DNA of 9,205 bases, from the NCBI GenBank assembly GCA_030608925.1, contig JAUWDF010000016.1, positions 1 to 9,205 on the forward strand, given 5' to 3'. Position 1 is the stretch's first letter, and each line of letters starts with the position of its first letter. Source of the DNA: Candidatus Bathyarchaeota archaeon (GTDB lineage: Archaea > Thermoproteota > Bathyarchaeia > Bathyarchaeales > SOJC01). Below the pieces are notes generated by a model. It saw only the letters and a program-made list of their open reading frames with translations. It was not told the DNA's origin and did no database searches. Of this stretch, positions 1 to 6,533 are shown piece by piece. A program made the translations under genes and the position numbers.

Positions 1-111
1 GTTGAGGGGCACTTACACATTTTATTCAACAATCTTAAAGGTGTTATGAATCCAAAGAGTAGTTTGAGCTCCGGAAATGAAGTCGGGCATCCCGCAATAG
101 ACTATTTAGCT

Positions 112-615
112 TTAATCTACCTTTTCGAATTCCGTGCTTGGAGCACCACAAACTGGGCATGTCTTTGGAATAGAGGTTTCAGCCACATAGCCACAGCTGG
201 TACATACATAGTATTCGGTGAAGCGCTGGGCTATTACGTGATCAAGCGCTTTTTTGTAAAGCTTAGCGTGAATCGCTTCCACATCTCGTGCTTGCGAGAA
301 TATCTGGGCAACAGCCTTTTCATTAGATGCCTCTGCTTCTCGAAGCATTTCAGGATAATGAATTCCATTGACTGCATTTTCCGACTGAAACGCATGTTCC
401 AAGTTAGTCTGCGTGTCTGAGACCGATTCAAGTAGTGAAAAATGTCGTCTCGAATGAACTCCCTCAGCAGCAGCGACGGCTCTAAATAAATGAGCTATTT
501 GTGGAAGTTCCTCGATATCTGCTTGTTGCGCGTACAATAGCAGCCTTTGATAAGCTTTAGCTTCTTCCACAAATGCCCTGTGCACATTCTCTGCAGTTTT
601 TTTCACAAGTTTCAA
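112..615 (-). CDS. Rubrerythrin (ferritin-like diiron domain plus C-terminal rubredoxin-like iron site)
   Basis: This 167-residue protein has the classic rubrerythrin layout. A four-helix ferritin-like domain spans about residues 5-130, with diiron ligand candidates E18, E51xxH54, E95 and E113xxH116. A short rubredoxin-like domain follows, with C138xxC141 and C153xxC156 binding one iron. Rubrerythrins are cytoplasmic peroxidases that reduce hydrogen peroxide with electrons from rubredoxin or flavoproteins in anaerobes. The length is normal for the short class with a C-terminal rubredoxin domain. The start is TTG at 615; an ATG a few bases upstream is in another frame, and GTG at codon 4 is a less likely alternative. 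No strong SD is visible, and a TATA-like tract about 30 bases upstream suggests a very short leader. A flavin reductase-like gene lies upstream on the same strand and could be a redox partner, but that link is inference. Confidence 0.95.
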   Translation of the reverse strand: MKLVKKTAENVHRAFVEEAKAYQRLLLYAQQADIEELPQIAHLFRAVAAAEGVHSRRHFSLLESVSDTQTNLEHAFQSENAVNGIHYPEMLREAEASNEKAVAQIFSQARDVEAIHAKLYKKALDHVIAQRFTEYYVCTSCGYVAETSIPKTCPVCGAPSTEFEKVD

Positions 616-646
616 TTGACATCAACTTCATAGATTAAGTAGTTCG

Positions 647-655
647 AATAAATAA
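647..655 (-). promoter_or_regulatory. Putative TATA box of the rubrerythrin gene
   Basis: The minus strand reads TTATTTATT here, about 30-35 bases before the TTG start at 615. A TSS (transcription start site) some 25 bases downstream would leave a leader of about ten bases, which fits the missing SD. The match to an archaeal TATA box is only moderate. Confidence 0.35.
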
Positions 656-719
656 CTTAGCGTAAAGATCTGTAAAATGAGTGCTCTTGAAGGAATAGCT
701 TACAATCACTCACAAATCT

Positions 720-740
720 TGAGGATCGTTTCGAGCCTCA
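720..740. repeat. Hairpin between the flavin reductase and rubrerythrin genes
   Basis: TGAGG at 720-724 pairs with CCTCA at 736-740. Inside it, TCG (726-728) pairs with CGA (732-734) across a three-base loop, and one mismatch separates the two stem parts. It lies about 100 bases past the flavin reductase stop and 105 bases before the rubrerythrin start, so it could be a transcript end or processing site. No long T-tract follows on the minus strand, so a standard terminator is doubtful. Confidence 0.35.
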
Positions 741-837
741 GGAGTCTGTAGCCTGATGAAAGCCTTCAAATGATTCAAGAATAAAATTGAGCCCGATATA
801 TCGGTTCTAGAGTCTAAGGGTGAGAAACTGGATTCAA

Positions 838-1410
838 TTATGTTTTTTTCTTCGAGAACCCACAACAACCAATTTTCCTTTTGAGGATCCAATACTCTCC
901 CTGATTAAATACCAATGGTGCTACCTTGGCGAAGTCAATCCTATTATTCTCGTTCAAAAACTCTTGGGAAATGTGAACACTGACAATCTTCCCAAGAAAT
1001 AGGTGGTGTGCACCTACTGGGATCTCATTCATGACTGTACACTCGATATTTACTGGACATTCAAGGATTAGGGGAGCTTTCATGTTTTCTGCAGGTGTTG
1101 GTGTGAGACCTGTATCCGAGAATTTATCAACATCCCTTCCGGAAACTACCCCACACTGATCCACCTCCTTCAAAATATCCGCGTTTGGTACATTCACGAC
1201 GAACTCTCCGGAGTTCTTTACGAGTTTATATGAGTGTCTTTCAGGGCGGATACCTATTCCTATTACTGGAGGATCAGAGCAGACTGTTCCCACCCACGCC
1301 AGCGTAATTATGTTAGGTCTCTCATTAGCTGCTACACTCGTAACTAATACTACTGGGCAGGGGTACAAGGCTGTTGAGGGATTCTTTGTGATTTTCAAAC
1401 CTGAGGTCAC
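838..1410 (-). CDS. Flavin reductase-like domain protein (flavoredoxin type, FMN-binding split barrel)
   Basis: This 190-residue protein matches the flavin reductase-like/flavoredoxin family, which binds FMN in a split beta-barrel and passes electrons between carriers or reduces flavin. Family features are the N-terminal stretch YPCPVVLVTS (about 16-25), then TLAWVGTVCSDPPVIGIGI (about 36-54), then HSYKLVKNSGEFVVNVP (about 60-76), in the usual order and spacing. The C-terminal part contains GAHHLFLGKIVSV, the late barrel strand that closes the FMN site, and ends in a basic tail with a CC pair. The length is normal. The start is GTG at 1410; an ATG just upstream meets a stop after two codons. 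The substrate is unknown. The gene precedes rubrerythrin on the same strand by 222 bases, so a role in oxygen or peroxide defence is plausible but inferred. Confidence 0.9.
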   Translation of the reverse strand: MTSGLKITKNPSTALYPCPVVLVTSVAANERPNIITLAWVGTVCSDPPVIGIGIRPERHSYKLVKNSGEFVVNVPNADILKEVDQCGVVSGRDVDKFSDTGLTPTPAENMKAPLILECPVNIECTVMNEIPVGAHHLFLGKIVSVHISQEFLNENNRIDFAKVAPLVFNQGEYWILKRKIGCCGFSKKKT

Positions 1411-1422
1411 CTAAGGCATTGT

Positions 1423-1446
1423 GCGCGCGCTACAAAAGCTTTTATG
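1423..1446. promoter_or_regulatory. Shared promoter region of the divergent flavin reductase and DUF996 genes
   Basis: The gap at 1411-1484 holds an alternating GCGCGCGC at 1423-1430, then a near-palindromic AAAAGCTTTTATG. Read on the plus strand, CTTTTATG (about 1439-1446) can serve as TATA box for the membrane gene at 1485. Read on the minus strand, CATAAAAGC can serve the flavin reductase gene at 1410, with a TSS close to its GTG. The distances fit archaeal promoters both ways; use of both directions is inferred. Confidence 0.5.
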
Positions 1447-1484
1447 CAAATCGTAAGATAATGGCTCAATAAGGTAATGAAAAA

Positions 1485-2138
1485 ATGACTTTCGAATCAA
1501 GTAAATATCTAAGCGCTATCGGAGCCTTACTTATGGTTATTGGTTTCTTAGGTGCAATGGTTCCATATGCAGGAATTCTATCTCTGCTTGGCATAATTCT
1601 TCTACTAATTGGAATAAAAGGTCTTGCTAATTTCTATAATGAGCAAGGGATATTCAATAACGTATTATATTCAATAATTACCGGAATTGTAGGATTTGTA
1701 GTTGCCATAGGAGCTGTGGCTATTTCAGCTGTCGCTGCTTTGGCTGATCTTGGTTTCGATTTAGCTAATATAGACGATTGGGCTACCGCTGGAACTGACT
1801 TTGGAGCTAAATTTACAGACTTTAGCGACTTTGGTGCAATATGGACTTTAATCAGTGCATTGGTAGTGGGTGCGATAATTCTCTTTGTTTCCGTAATCAT
1901 TTCAATGTATTTCCTTAGAAAGTCAATGGTTCAATTATCTACAAAGTCTGGAATTGGTTTGTTTGGCACTGCAGGGATGCTGATGCTTATAGGTGCAGTT
2001 CTGACGATAGTTGCCATAGGATTGCTTTTAATTTTGATTGGATTAATACTCGCAACAGTGGCATTCTTCCAAATGAAGCCTACCACTACTCAATCTACAC
2101 CCACGGCGCCGCCACCATCGTCACAACCGCCTTCATAG
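1485..2138 (+). CDS. DUF996-type multi-pass membrane protein
   Basis: This 217-residue membrane protein of unknown function resembles the archaeal DUF996 family. Its opening, SKYLSAIGALLMVIG followed by IKGLANFYNEQGIFNN (about 43-58), is the part I recognise. Hydrophobic segments lie near residues 9-27, 30-47, 60-87, 116-144 and 157-197, the last long enough for two passes. The loop at about 88-115 is acidic (FDLANIDDW, DFGAKFTDFSDFG). The C-terminal tail from about 199 is rich in Thr, Pro, Ser and Gln, probably flexible and soluble. The start is ATG with an AAGG-type SD about ten bases upstream and a TATA-like tract further up. It stands alone, divergent from the flavin reductase gene and separated from the next gene by a T-rich tract. 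No enzymatic motif is visible. Confidence 0.8.
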   Translation: MTFESSKYLSAIGALLMVIGFLGAMVPYAGILSLLGIILLLIGIKGLANFYNEQGIFNNVLYSIITGIVGFVVAIGAVAISAVAALADLGFDLANIDDWATAGTDFGAKFTDFSDFGAIWTLISALVVGAIILFVSVIISMYFLRKSMVQLSTKSGIGLFGTAGMLMLIGAVLTIVAIGLLLILIGLILATVAFFQMKPTTTQSTPTAPPPSSQPPS

Positions 2139-2150
2139 TAGCACATCATA

Positions 2151-2169
2151 TCTTCCTTCTCTTTTTTTC
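2151..2169 (+). terminator. T-rich terminator after the DUF996 gene
   Basis: A pyrimidine run ending in seven Ts (TTCCTTCTCTTTTTTTC) starts about 12 bases after the stop at 2138. Archaeal RNA polymerase ends transcription at T-tracts without needing a hairpin, so this fits the end of the transcript. Confidence 0.55.
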
Positions 2170-2250
2170 GAAATAACATTAATCTTGGAAATGCTTGCTC
2201 AATAAGCGTGCACAAAAATCTTATTACCAATTTAAACTCCACCCTTAAAG

Positions 2251-2264
2251 GCGCGCGTAAATAT
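2251..2264 (+). promoter_or_regulatory. Putative promoter of the acyl-CoA dehydrogenase unit
   Basis: GCGCGCG (2251-2257) directly abuts TAAATAT, a TATA-like tract. A TSS about 25 bases downstream falls near 2285, leaving room for the SD GGGGAGGG at 2294-2301 and the ATG at 2313. This supports ATG 2313 over the longer GTG start at 2208, whose reading frame would cover this promoter. Confidence 0.45.
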
Positions 2265-2312
2265 GTTCCCAAGGACTGGATAGGTAAGAAGTCGGGGAGG
2301 GATTCCACGAAC

Positions 2313-3485
2313 ATGGATTTTAAACTAAGTTCGGACCAAATCGGAATCAGGAATGCTGTCAGAGATTTCTGTGGAAAGGAATTCAAACCTGAACTATCTT
2401 TGGAGTTAGATAGGAAGGAAGAATTTCCCACAAAGATATATGAAAAAGCAGCGAAACTCGGCTTCACAACCATGTCTCTCCCCAAAGAATATGGTGGACA
2501 AGGACGTGGGCTTCTAGAGACTTGCATTGCGATTGAAGAAATGTGTCGAGCAGATTCATCCTTTGGGATAGCGATTTCCACAGGAAACTTTGGGAGCGAA
2601 CTAATCTCCATTTATGGTACTAAAGAGCAGAAAGAGAAGTATCTTCCTCCAATATGCCGAGGAGAGCATTTATCTGCTGCAGCTTTTACAGAGCCAAATG
2701 TTAGTGGAAGCGACATAACTCGCATGGAAACCACTGCCACAAAATGCGGAAATGAGTGGAAGCTCAACGGTGCAAAAACCTTCATCACAAACGCCACCGA
2801 AGCTAGTTTCATCATCGTCTTAGTTCAAACGGACACAAGAATTAAACCGACCTATAGAGGTGAAAGCCTTTTTGTGGTCGAGAATGGAGCCCTTGGACTT
2901 GAAACTCGAAAGCTACATGATAAGATGGGAATAAGATGCTCAGTTACTGGCGAAGTGTCACTCAATGATGTCATAGTCACTGACTGGAACATAGTTGGTG
3001 GATTGAACAAAGGGTTCTATCACTCTATGGAGTTTTTTGACAGATCCCGAGTGGGTGTAGCTGCTCAAGCAATTGGAATCGCTCAAGGAGCTTGGGAAAT
3101 TGCATTTGAATACTCTAAGCAGAGAAAAGCATTTGGAAAGCCAATACTGGAGCACGAAGCAATAGGGTGTACACTTGCTGAGATTATGGCTAAAATTGAG
3201 GCTGCACGATGGTTAGCCTATCGAGCTGCATGGCTCGTGGACTCTGGGAAGATGGATCCAATGGTGAATGCTATGGTGAAACTCTTTGCTAGCAATATTG
3301 CGATGGAAACCACAAATTTCGCTATACAAACATTGGGAGCTTATGGATATCTGGGAGAGTATCGTGTTGAAAGATACCATAGGGATGCAAAAATTACTGA
3401 GATCTATGAAGGCACTACTGAGATTCAGAAACTAACCGTGCTCAAGTATCTGCGTTCACGTTTCGCTGGAAGGAGGGATGTGTAG
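2313..3485 (+). CDS. Acyl-CoA dehydrogenase (FAD-dependent)
   Basis: This 390-residue protein oxidises an acyl-CoA at the alpha-beta bond, passing electrons from FAD normally to electron-transfer flavoprotein. Domains follow the family order: helical N-terminal domain (about 5-115), beta middle domain opening with FTEPNVSGSD (about 122-131), and helical C-terminal domain with RSRVGVAAQAIGIAQGA-type sequence from about 243. Near the end, KITEIYEGTTEIQKL carries the expected catalytic Glu366 in YEGT, the position used by short- and medium-chain enzymes. The length is normal. ATG 2313 is chosen because the protein then opens with the usual MDFKLSSDQ helix and an SD lies upstream, though 11-12 bases away. 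An in-frame GTG at 2208 would add 35 residues with no family resemblance. The chain-length or branched substrate cannot be told. The tRNA-binding gene follows with no gap. Confidence 0.93.
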   Translation: MDFKLSSDQIGIRNAVRDFCGKEFKPELSLELDRKEEFPTKIYEKAAKLGFTTMSLPKEYGGQGRGLLETCIAIEEMCRADSSFGIAISTGNFGSELISIYGTKEQKEKYLPPICRGEHLSAAAFTEPNVSGSDITRMETTATKCGNEWKLNGAKTFITNATEASFIIVLVQTDTRIKPTYRGESLFVVENGALGLETRKLHDKMGIRCSVTGEVSLNDVIVTDWNIVGGLNKGFYHSMEFFDRSRVGVAAQAIGIAQGAWEIAFEYSKQRKAFGKPILEHEAIGCTLAEIMAKIEAARWLAYRAAWLVDSGKMDPMVNAMVKLFASNIAMETTNFAIQTLGAYGYLGEYRVERYHRDAKITEIYEGTTEIQKLTVLKYLRSRFAGRRDV

Positions 3486-3764
3486 GTGAATGAGGAAGAA
3501 ATACCCTTTAAAGAGTTTCTCAAACTTGACCTAAGAGTCGGTGAAGTCATTGAAGCAGAGCACCTAACAGGTTCGAAGAATCTAATCAAAATGATTGTTG
3601 ATTTCGGATTCGAAAAAAGGCAATGTGTTGCAGGATTGTTGAAATACTACAAGCCCCAAGAACTGGTAAACAGGAAATTCTCATTTTTGCTAAACCTTCA
3701 AAGACGGAAATTCATGGGTGTCGAATCCCAGTGTATGGTGATTGCTGCTGAAGATAAAAATTGA
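3486..3764 (+). CDS. Stand-alone tRNA-binding OB-fold protein (MetRS-beta/Trbp111-like), C-terminally shortened
   Basis: The product is 92 residues of the tRNA-binding domain found at the C-terminus of methionyl-tRNA synthetase and as free Trbp111-like proteins. Family marks are FLKLDLRVGEVIEAEHL (about 11-27), CVAGLLKYYKPQELV (about 47-61) and LNLQRRKFMGVESQCMVIAA (about 69-88). Such proteins bind the elbow of tRNA as dimers. The GTG start directly follows the TAG of the acyl-CoA dehydrogenase, and an AGGAGGG SD lies inside that gene's end, so the two are probably translated together. The family normally runs 15-20 residues longer; here the frame meets TGA at 3762-3764 while family-like sequence continues beyond it. 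The product is therefore truncated, read through, or affected by base errors. Function in tRNA handling is inferred. Confidence 0.85.
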   Translation: MNEEEIPFKEFLKLDLRVGEVIEAEHLTGSKNLIKMIVDFGFEKRQCVAGLLKYYKPQELVNRKFSFLLNLQRRKFMGVESQCMVIAAEDKN

Positions 3765-3821
3765 AATGTGATTCTCTTAAAACCGGAAAGGGACATCTAA
3801 AAAGGAAGCAGAATCAGATAA
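3765..3821 (+). pseudogene. In-frame C-terminal continuation of the tRNA-binding gene beyond its TGA
   Basis: In the frame of the upstream gene, the sequence after TGA 3762-3764 reads NVILLKPERDI, then TAA at 3798-3800, then KGSRIR, then TAA at 3819-3821. MetRS-beta family proteins normally end with a hydrophobic strand of LLxPxxxI type followed by a GSxxR-type tail, so this is the missing end. TGA would replace what is usually Gly (GGA) and the first TAA probably Lys (AAA), each one base away. Everything else in the frame is intact, which suggests very recent loss, base errors, or suppression of stops. Confidence 0.6.
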
Positions 3822-3857
3822 AACCCGGACGAATATTACTCAGTAGATACGCGAAAG

Positions 3858-5006
3858 TCAATAGTTCCGAAATTCAAGCAAACATGATGAAGCTGAAAAA
3901 CCCCATCCATACCCAAGAGACAAGATCCTGTCACCTTCTCTAAGTTTATTCTCTGACAAAATCTCCTGAAGAATAAATGGTAAACTAGCTCCAGCTAGAT
4001 TCCCATACTTCTTAAGAACTTCAAATGACTCGAAGAGTTTTTCATGTCCAACTCTAAATTTATTGGCTATGGTGTTAAGGATCTTCTGACTGCCCGTGTG
4101 AACTGCTAACTCCTTCATAGTTTTTAAGGTTTCTTCTGTATTTTCTCCAAACATGTAACTAAGGATCTGAGAAAGGTATTCAACACCAAGCTCTGGAATT
4201 CGTTTATCCAAGTACGAGTAAAGACCAAACTTGAAGGGTTCGTTGAACGTTGTCAGTCTAGTGTAACCCGCTAAATAATCATTGGGTTCAAGGTTGGTAA
4301 CCTCTGCGATTTTCTTGACAGTTAATCCCTCTCCTTCCTTTCCTACTATTAAACTAGCGACTCCATCTCCAAAAAGGAAATACTCCATGGTCGCAATCCA
4401 CTTCCTCAACTCAGTCACCCGACTAAGCTCATGATTTATTGAGTTGATTTTATCGATTTCCATAACAGCCTTTAATCCATGCACTTGATTTTGAAACCAG
4501 TATGAGTTTACACCGGAAAGACAAAGCAATACAAAATCTTTTGGATGGGCTGCAAGATGGGCTTTAGCTAACTCAAGGGTTTTCGTAAAAGCAGTGCACG
4601 CCATTCCTTGAACATTAACATGTTTGATGTATGAATCAAAACCAAGTTCTCGAATCAAAAGTTGACTTAGACCCGGGCAGAGAAACGGATTCACATCATA
4701 GGCAGCAATAAAATAACCAAAATCATCAGCTGTGAGACCAGCTTTTTTTACAGCGCGTTGACAAGCTTTTACACATAAGTTAACAATCCCAACTTCACTC
4801 AGAACTGTCTCCAATCCATGGTTTGAAGTATAATCATCTACTAGATGCCGATTTTCGACTCCCAAGTTAAGTACGTTCTGCTTGAGTCTCTCAGGAATCT
4901 GACATGGAAAAGACTCTAAAAGCTCTGATGTTGAATTCTTGTTTTCCGGTACTGCGGTTGATAATTGCAATATTTGCATGCCAATAGCAGAATTATACTG
5001 AATCAT
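3858..5006 (-). CDS. Type III polyketide synthase-like / KAS III-related condensing enzyme
   Basis: This 382-residue thiolase-fold protein condenses acyl-thioester units. The triad of chalcone-synthase-like enzymes is visible: Cys137 in NVQGMACTAF, His303 in LAVHTGSQKIL, and Asn336 in KKYGNLAGAS. Other family marks are FGDGVAS (about 212-218) and a late glycine-rich loop, SLGYGWGFSAS (about 363-373). The length fits type III PKS and related 3-oxoacyl synthases. The His motif resembles the type III PKS form (HxGxxKIL), which favours that class, but KAS III or a hydrocarbon or lipid synthase remains possible. The first ATG is at 5006. An internal ATG at 4979 opens with MQILQLSTAVPENK, fits the family N-terminus, and would suit a TATA-like tract at 5013-5019. 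The gene converges with the tRNA-binding gene. Its substrate is unknown. Confidence 0.85.
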   Translation of the reverse strand: MIQYNSAIGMQILQLSTAVPENKNSTSELLESFPCQIPERLKQNVLNLGVENRHLVDDYTSNHGLETVLSEVGIVNLCVKACQRAVKKAGLTADDFGYFIAAYDVNPFLCPGLSQLLIRELGFDSYIKHVNVQGMACTAFTKTLELAKAHLAAHPKDFVLLCLSGVNSYWFQNQVHGLKAVMEIDKINSINHELSRVTELRKWIATMEYFLFGDGVASLIVGKEGEGLTVKKIAEVTNLEPNDYLAGYTRLTTFNEPFKFGLYSYLDKRIPELGVEYLSQILSYMFGENTEETLKTMKELAVHTGSQKILNTIANKFRVGHEKLFESFEVLKKYGNLAGASLPFILQEILSENKLREGDRILSLGYGWGFSASSCLLEFRNY

Positions 5007-5012
5007 AAAAAG

Positions 5013-5019
5013 ATTTAAA
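5013..5019 (-). promoter_or_regulatory. Putative TATA box of the condensing-enzyme gene
   Basis: The minus strand reads TTTAAAT here, followed by CTTTTTATG. A TSS about 25 bases downstream would fall near 4990, just after the first ATG (5006) and about ten bases before the second (4979). If this box is used, the shorter protein is made. A second TATA-like tract near 5055-5064 could serve the longer form. Confidence 0.35.
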
Positions 5020-5116
5020 CAACACCTGGTACGGTTTGAAGATTTGCTAGCGTTGAATTAAATGTGGACGTTGCCCGAGTCATCGGTCTGAAGGATAATA
5101 TAGGACATCCGATACA

Positions 5117-5125
5117 TTTATATTT
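5117..5125 (+). promoter_or_regulatory. TATA box and SD of the Cys-tailed micropeptide
   Basis: TTTATATTT is a strong archaeal TATA box. A TSS about 25 bases downstream (near 5146) leaves a leader of about 26 bases that contains the SD GAGGTGA (5160-5166), five bases before the ATG at 5172. The arrangement argues for a real small gene and against the longer frame starting at 5064. Confidence 0.7.
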
Positions 5126-5171
5126 CTCCATAGAAAAGTATAGGATACCCAATAAAAGTGAGGTGAGTTAT

Positions 5172-5252
5172 ATGGAAAAGAAGGAAACTAAAGAAAAAGT
5201 TAAGAAACCAAAAACTGAAGAAACTAGTTGCTCATGTTCATGCTGTAGTTAA
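5172..5252 (+). CDS. 26-residue lysine-rich peptide with CxCxCC C-terminus
   Basis: The predicted peptide has a charged first part (residues 1-18, mostly Lys and Glu, with KVKKPK in the middle) and ends in SCSCSCCS, with cysteines at 20, 22, 24 and 25. A strong TATA box, a plausible TSS and a full-strength SD all point to this ATG. I do not recognise a family. The cysteine cluster could bind a soft metal ion such as Zn, Cu or an arsenic or iron-sulfur species, or the tail could be modified after translation; no modifying enzyme lies nearby. The frame could extend back to GTG-like codons near 5064, but that would run through the promoter. The gene stands alone between the divergent condensing-enzyme gene and a convergent hypothetical gene. 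Confidence 0.7.
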   Translation: MEKKETKEKVKKPKTEETSCSCSCCS

Positions 5253-5266
5253 CATTTTTCCATGTT
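5251..5266 (+). terminator. Weak hairpin and T-run after the micropeptide gene
   Basis: Just at the stop codon, AACAT and ATGTT form a five-pair stem around TTTTCC, with five Ts inside and at the foot of the first arm. It could end the micropeptide transcript before the convergent gene. The evidence is position and a short stem only. Confidence 0.3.
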
Positions 5267-5339
5267 CGTGCATAGTAGCAATTAAGACTTAGATCCATCC
5301 ACAACTAAGATATTGCATGGTGAACAGTTTTCTTCACTA

Positions 5340-5642
5340 CTAGCTTTCATCTTTCCTCGCGTGTCCTTCCGGTCTTCTCTTACATATCGAGAGCAGAAAA
5401 TCTCTTAGCCTTCTTTCAAATCTCACTTTTTCCTCATATTCCTCGTCAGTCATGTTCAGAAGATTCGCATAATGATTACACATAGTCTGCTTGAGAAGAT
5501 TAATTGGATCCGATTTGACAAAGAAATTTGACAAACTGCATTTTGAGCATATTCCAGGGACAGGAGAACTCAACTTCGGCAGGGTCCTCTGTTTAGCTAG
5601 AATGTCAACCGGTTCCTGAACGTTCTTCTCATTGGTTTCCAT
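5340..5642 (-). CDS. Hypothetical protein with CxxC and CxH pairs
   Basis: I do not recognise this 100-residue protein. From the ATG at 5642 it has a polar N-terminus, C32xxC35 in GICSKCSLSNFF, C55xH57 in MCNHY, then a charged helical stretch (about 65-90, with DEEYEEKVRFERRLRDFL) holding C87, and a basic end. The CxxC and CxH pairs are spaced like a possible zinc site of the CxxC-x19-CxH type, but the pattern is not that of a named finger. A TTG at 5660 would add six residues encoded by the GCGCGCG run, so ATG is preferred; no SD is visible. It lies downstream of the LURP-one-related gene on the same strand with a 134-base gap and may share its transcript. No signal peptide or membrane segment is seen. 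Confidence 0.65.
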   Translation of the reverse strand: METNEKNVQEPVDILAKQRTLPKLSSPVPGICSKCSLSNFFVKSDPINLLKQTMCNHYANLLNMTDEEYEEKVRFERRLRDFLLSICKRRPEGHARKDES

Positions 5643-5776
5643 TTTGAAACGCGCGCGCAATGAAACTAATCACACTTACATTAACAGTTCAGGCTGGATA
5701 CATACGCGGTATCAAAATCACAATGCTAGAGCTATGTCAAGACACATCAAGATAAAATCTACAGATTGGGTGAGTG

Positions 5777-6379
5777 CTACTTTTTATCGTGCACACTGTT
5801 ATCAATGGCGATTACGAATCCTAATAGTAACCTTTTGTCGAAATTGGAATCCAAAACTTTGATAGCGTAAGTATCTGAAAAATCAAAGAGACCCCCCAAC
5901 ACTAAATCCTTGAAGAAGTCACTTTTACCTATTCTTGCCTTTAAGTTGCCATCCATATCTTTTACATCAAAGCTTTTTCCTAAGAAGTTACCTTTGGCTT
6001 CCAGAAGCTTTTCGCCTTCCTTGTCTTCCAGCCATAGTTTCGGACGGAATAGAGTTAGTATTTTCCGATTTGTTCTCCCTAATAAGCGACCTTCAGCATC
6101 TTTTATCATGTAAGATGGTCGTATGGAAACCAACTTCTTATTAATAGTGAAAACTTGAGTTCCGTCTAACTCGGACACCTCTGTAAAAGCTCTCATTGAT
6201 ATGATTCGTCTGTGCATTTTCCCTATTGGTGTACCACTTTGGTTGTAGAGGTCACCACTTCCCCAATCCCACCATTTCTCTTTAAGCACGTAGTAATTCA
6301 ATTCAGGACTAAGGAGCCCGATATTTGCAGCAAAGTCTACTTTTTCTACACCGACATCCATGTTTAGATCAGAATCCAC
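5777..6379 (-). CDS. LURP-one-related (tubby C-terminal-like) protein
   Basis: This 200-residue protein has the repeated beta-strand pattern of the LURP-one-related/scramblase-like fold. The opening LNYYVLKEKWWDWGSGDLY (about 28-46) is followed by repeated D-x-D/E-G turns (SELDGTQVF, IKDAEGRLLG, LEDKEGEKLL, VKDMDGNLKA), each starting a strand pair. The end, RLLLGFVIAIDNSVHD, matches the hydrophobic central helix and terminus typical of the family. The function in archaea is unknown; relatives include phospholipid scramblases and plant LURP1, so membrane or lipid association is possible. The start is GTG at 6379, chosen for an AGGTAGG SD eight bases upstream; an ATG at 6361 lacks one. It sits downstream of the tRNA-Cys gene with a 261-base gap. 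Confidence 0.88.
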   Translation of the reverse strand: MDSDLNMDVGVEKVDFAANIGLLSPELNYYVLKEKWWDWGSGDLYNQSGTPIGKMHRRIISMRAFTEVSELDGTQVFTINKKLVSIRPSYMIKDAEGRLLGRTNRKILTLFRPKLWLEDKEGEKLLEAKGNFLGKSFDVKDMDGNLKARIGKSDFFKDLVLGGLFDFSDTYAIKVLDSNFDKRLLLGFVIAIDNSVHDKK

Positions 6380-6533
6380 TTCATGAACCTACCTGTTTCC
6401 CTTGGAATCATCAATCTATCGTAAGGAATCAACAAAATACTTTATGAAGCTTGAATCCATTTTCCCTAGCCTGATCACAGGGAACACCAAAGGGTAATAG
6501 CTATGACCCCTCCCCTCATATCATCGAGTCTAT

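Noticed and set aside
22..90. A 22-residue minus-strand frame (MPDFISGAQTT...) past the rubrerythrin stop
   Set aside because: It is very short, its SD is weak, and it has no recognisable sequence or cysteine or charge pattern to support it.
81..98. Short CGGG-CAT-CCCG hairpin after the rubrerythrin gene
   Set aside because: The stem is four pairs with no T-tract on the minus strand, so it is too weak to call a terminator.
46..420. Plus-strand frame of 124 codons
   Set aside because: It lies opposite the rubrerythrin gene, whose domains and metal ligands are clear; the plus frame has no family features.
2208..2312. Longer GTG start for the acyl-CoA dehydrogenase
   Set aside because: The added 35 residues do not resemble the family, and the stretch contains a promoter-like element and the SD used by ATG 2313.
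5064..5171. N-terminal extension of the Cys-tailed peptide
   Set aside because: It would be translated through a strong TATA box, while the internal ATG has an ideal SD.
5320..5337. GTGAA/TTCAC hairpin after the 100-residue hypothetical gene
   Set aside because: It has five pairs and an eight-base loop, with no T-tract on the minus strand; too weak to call.
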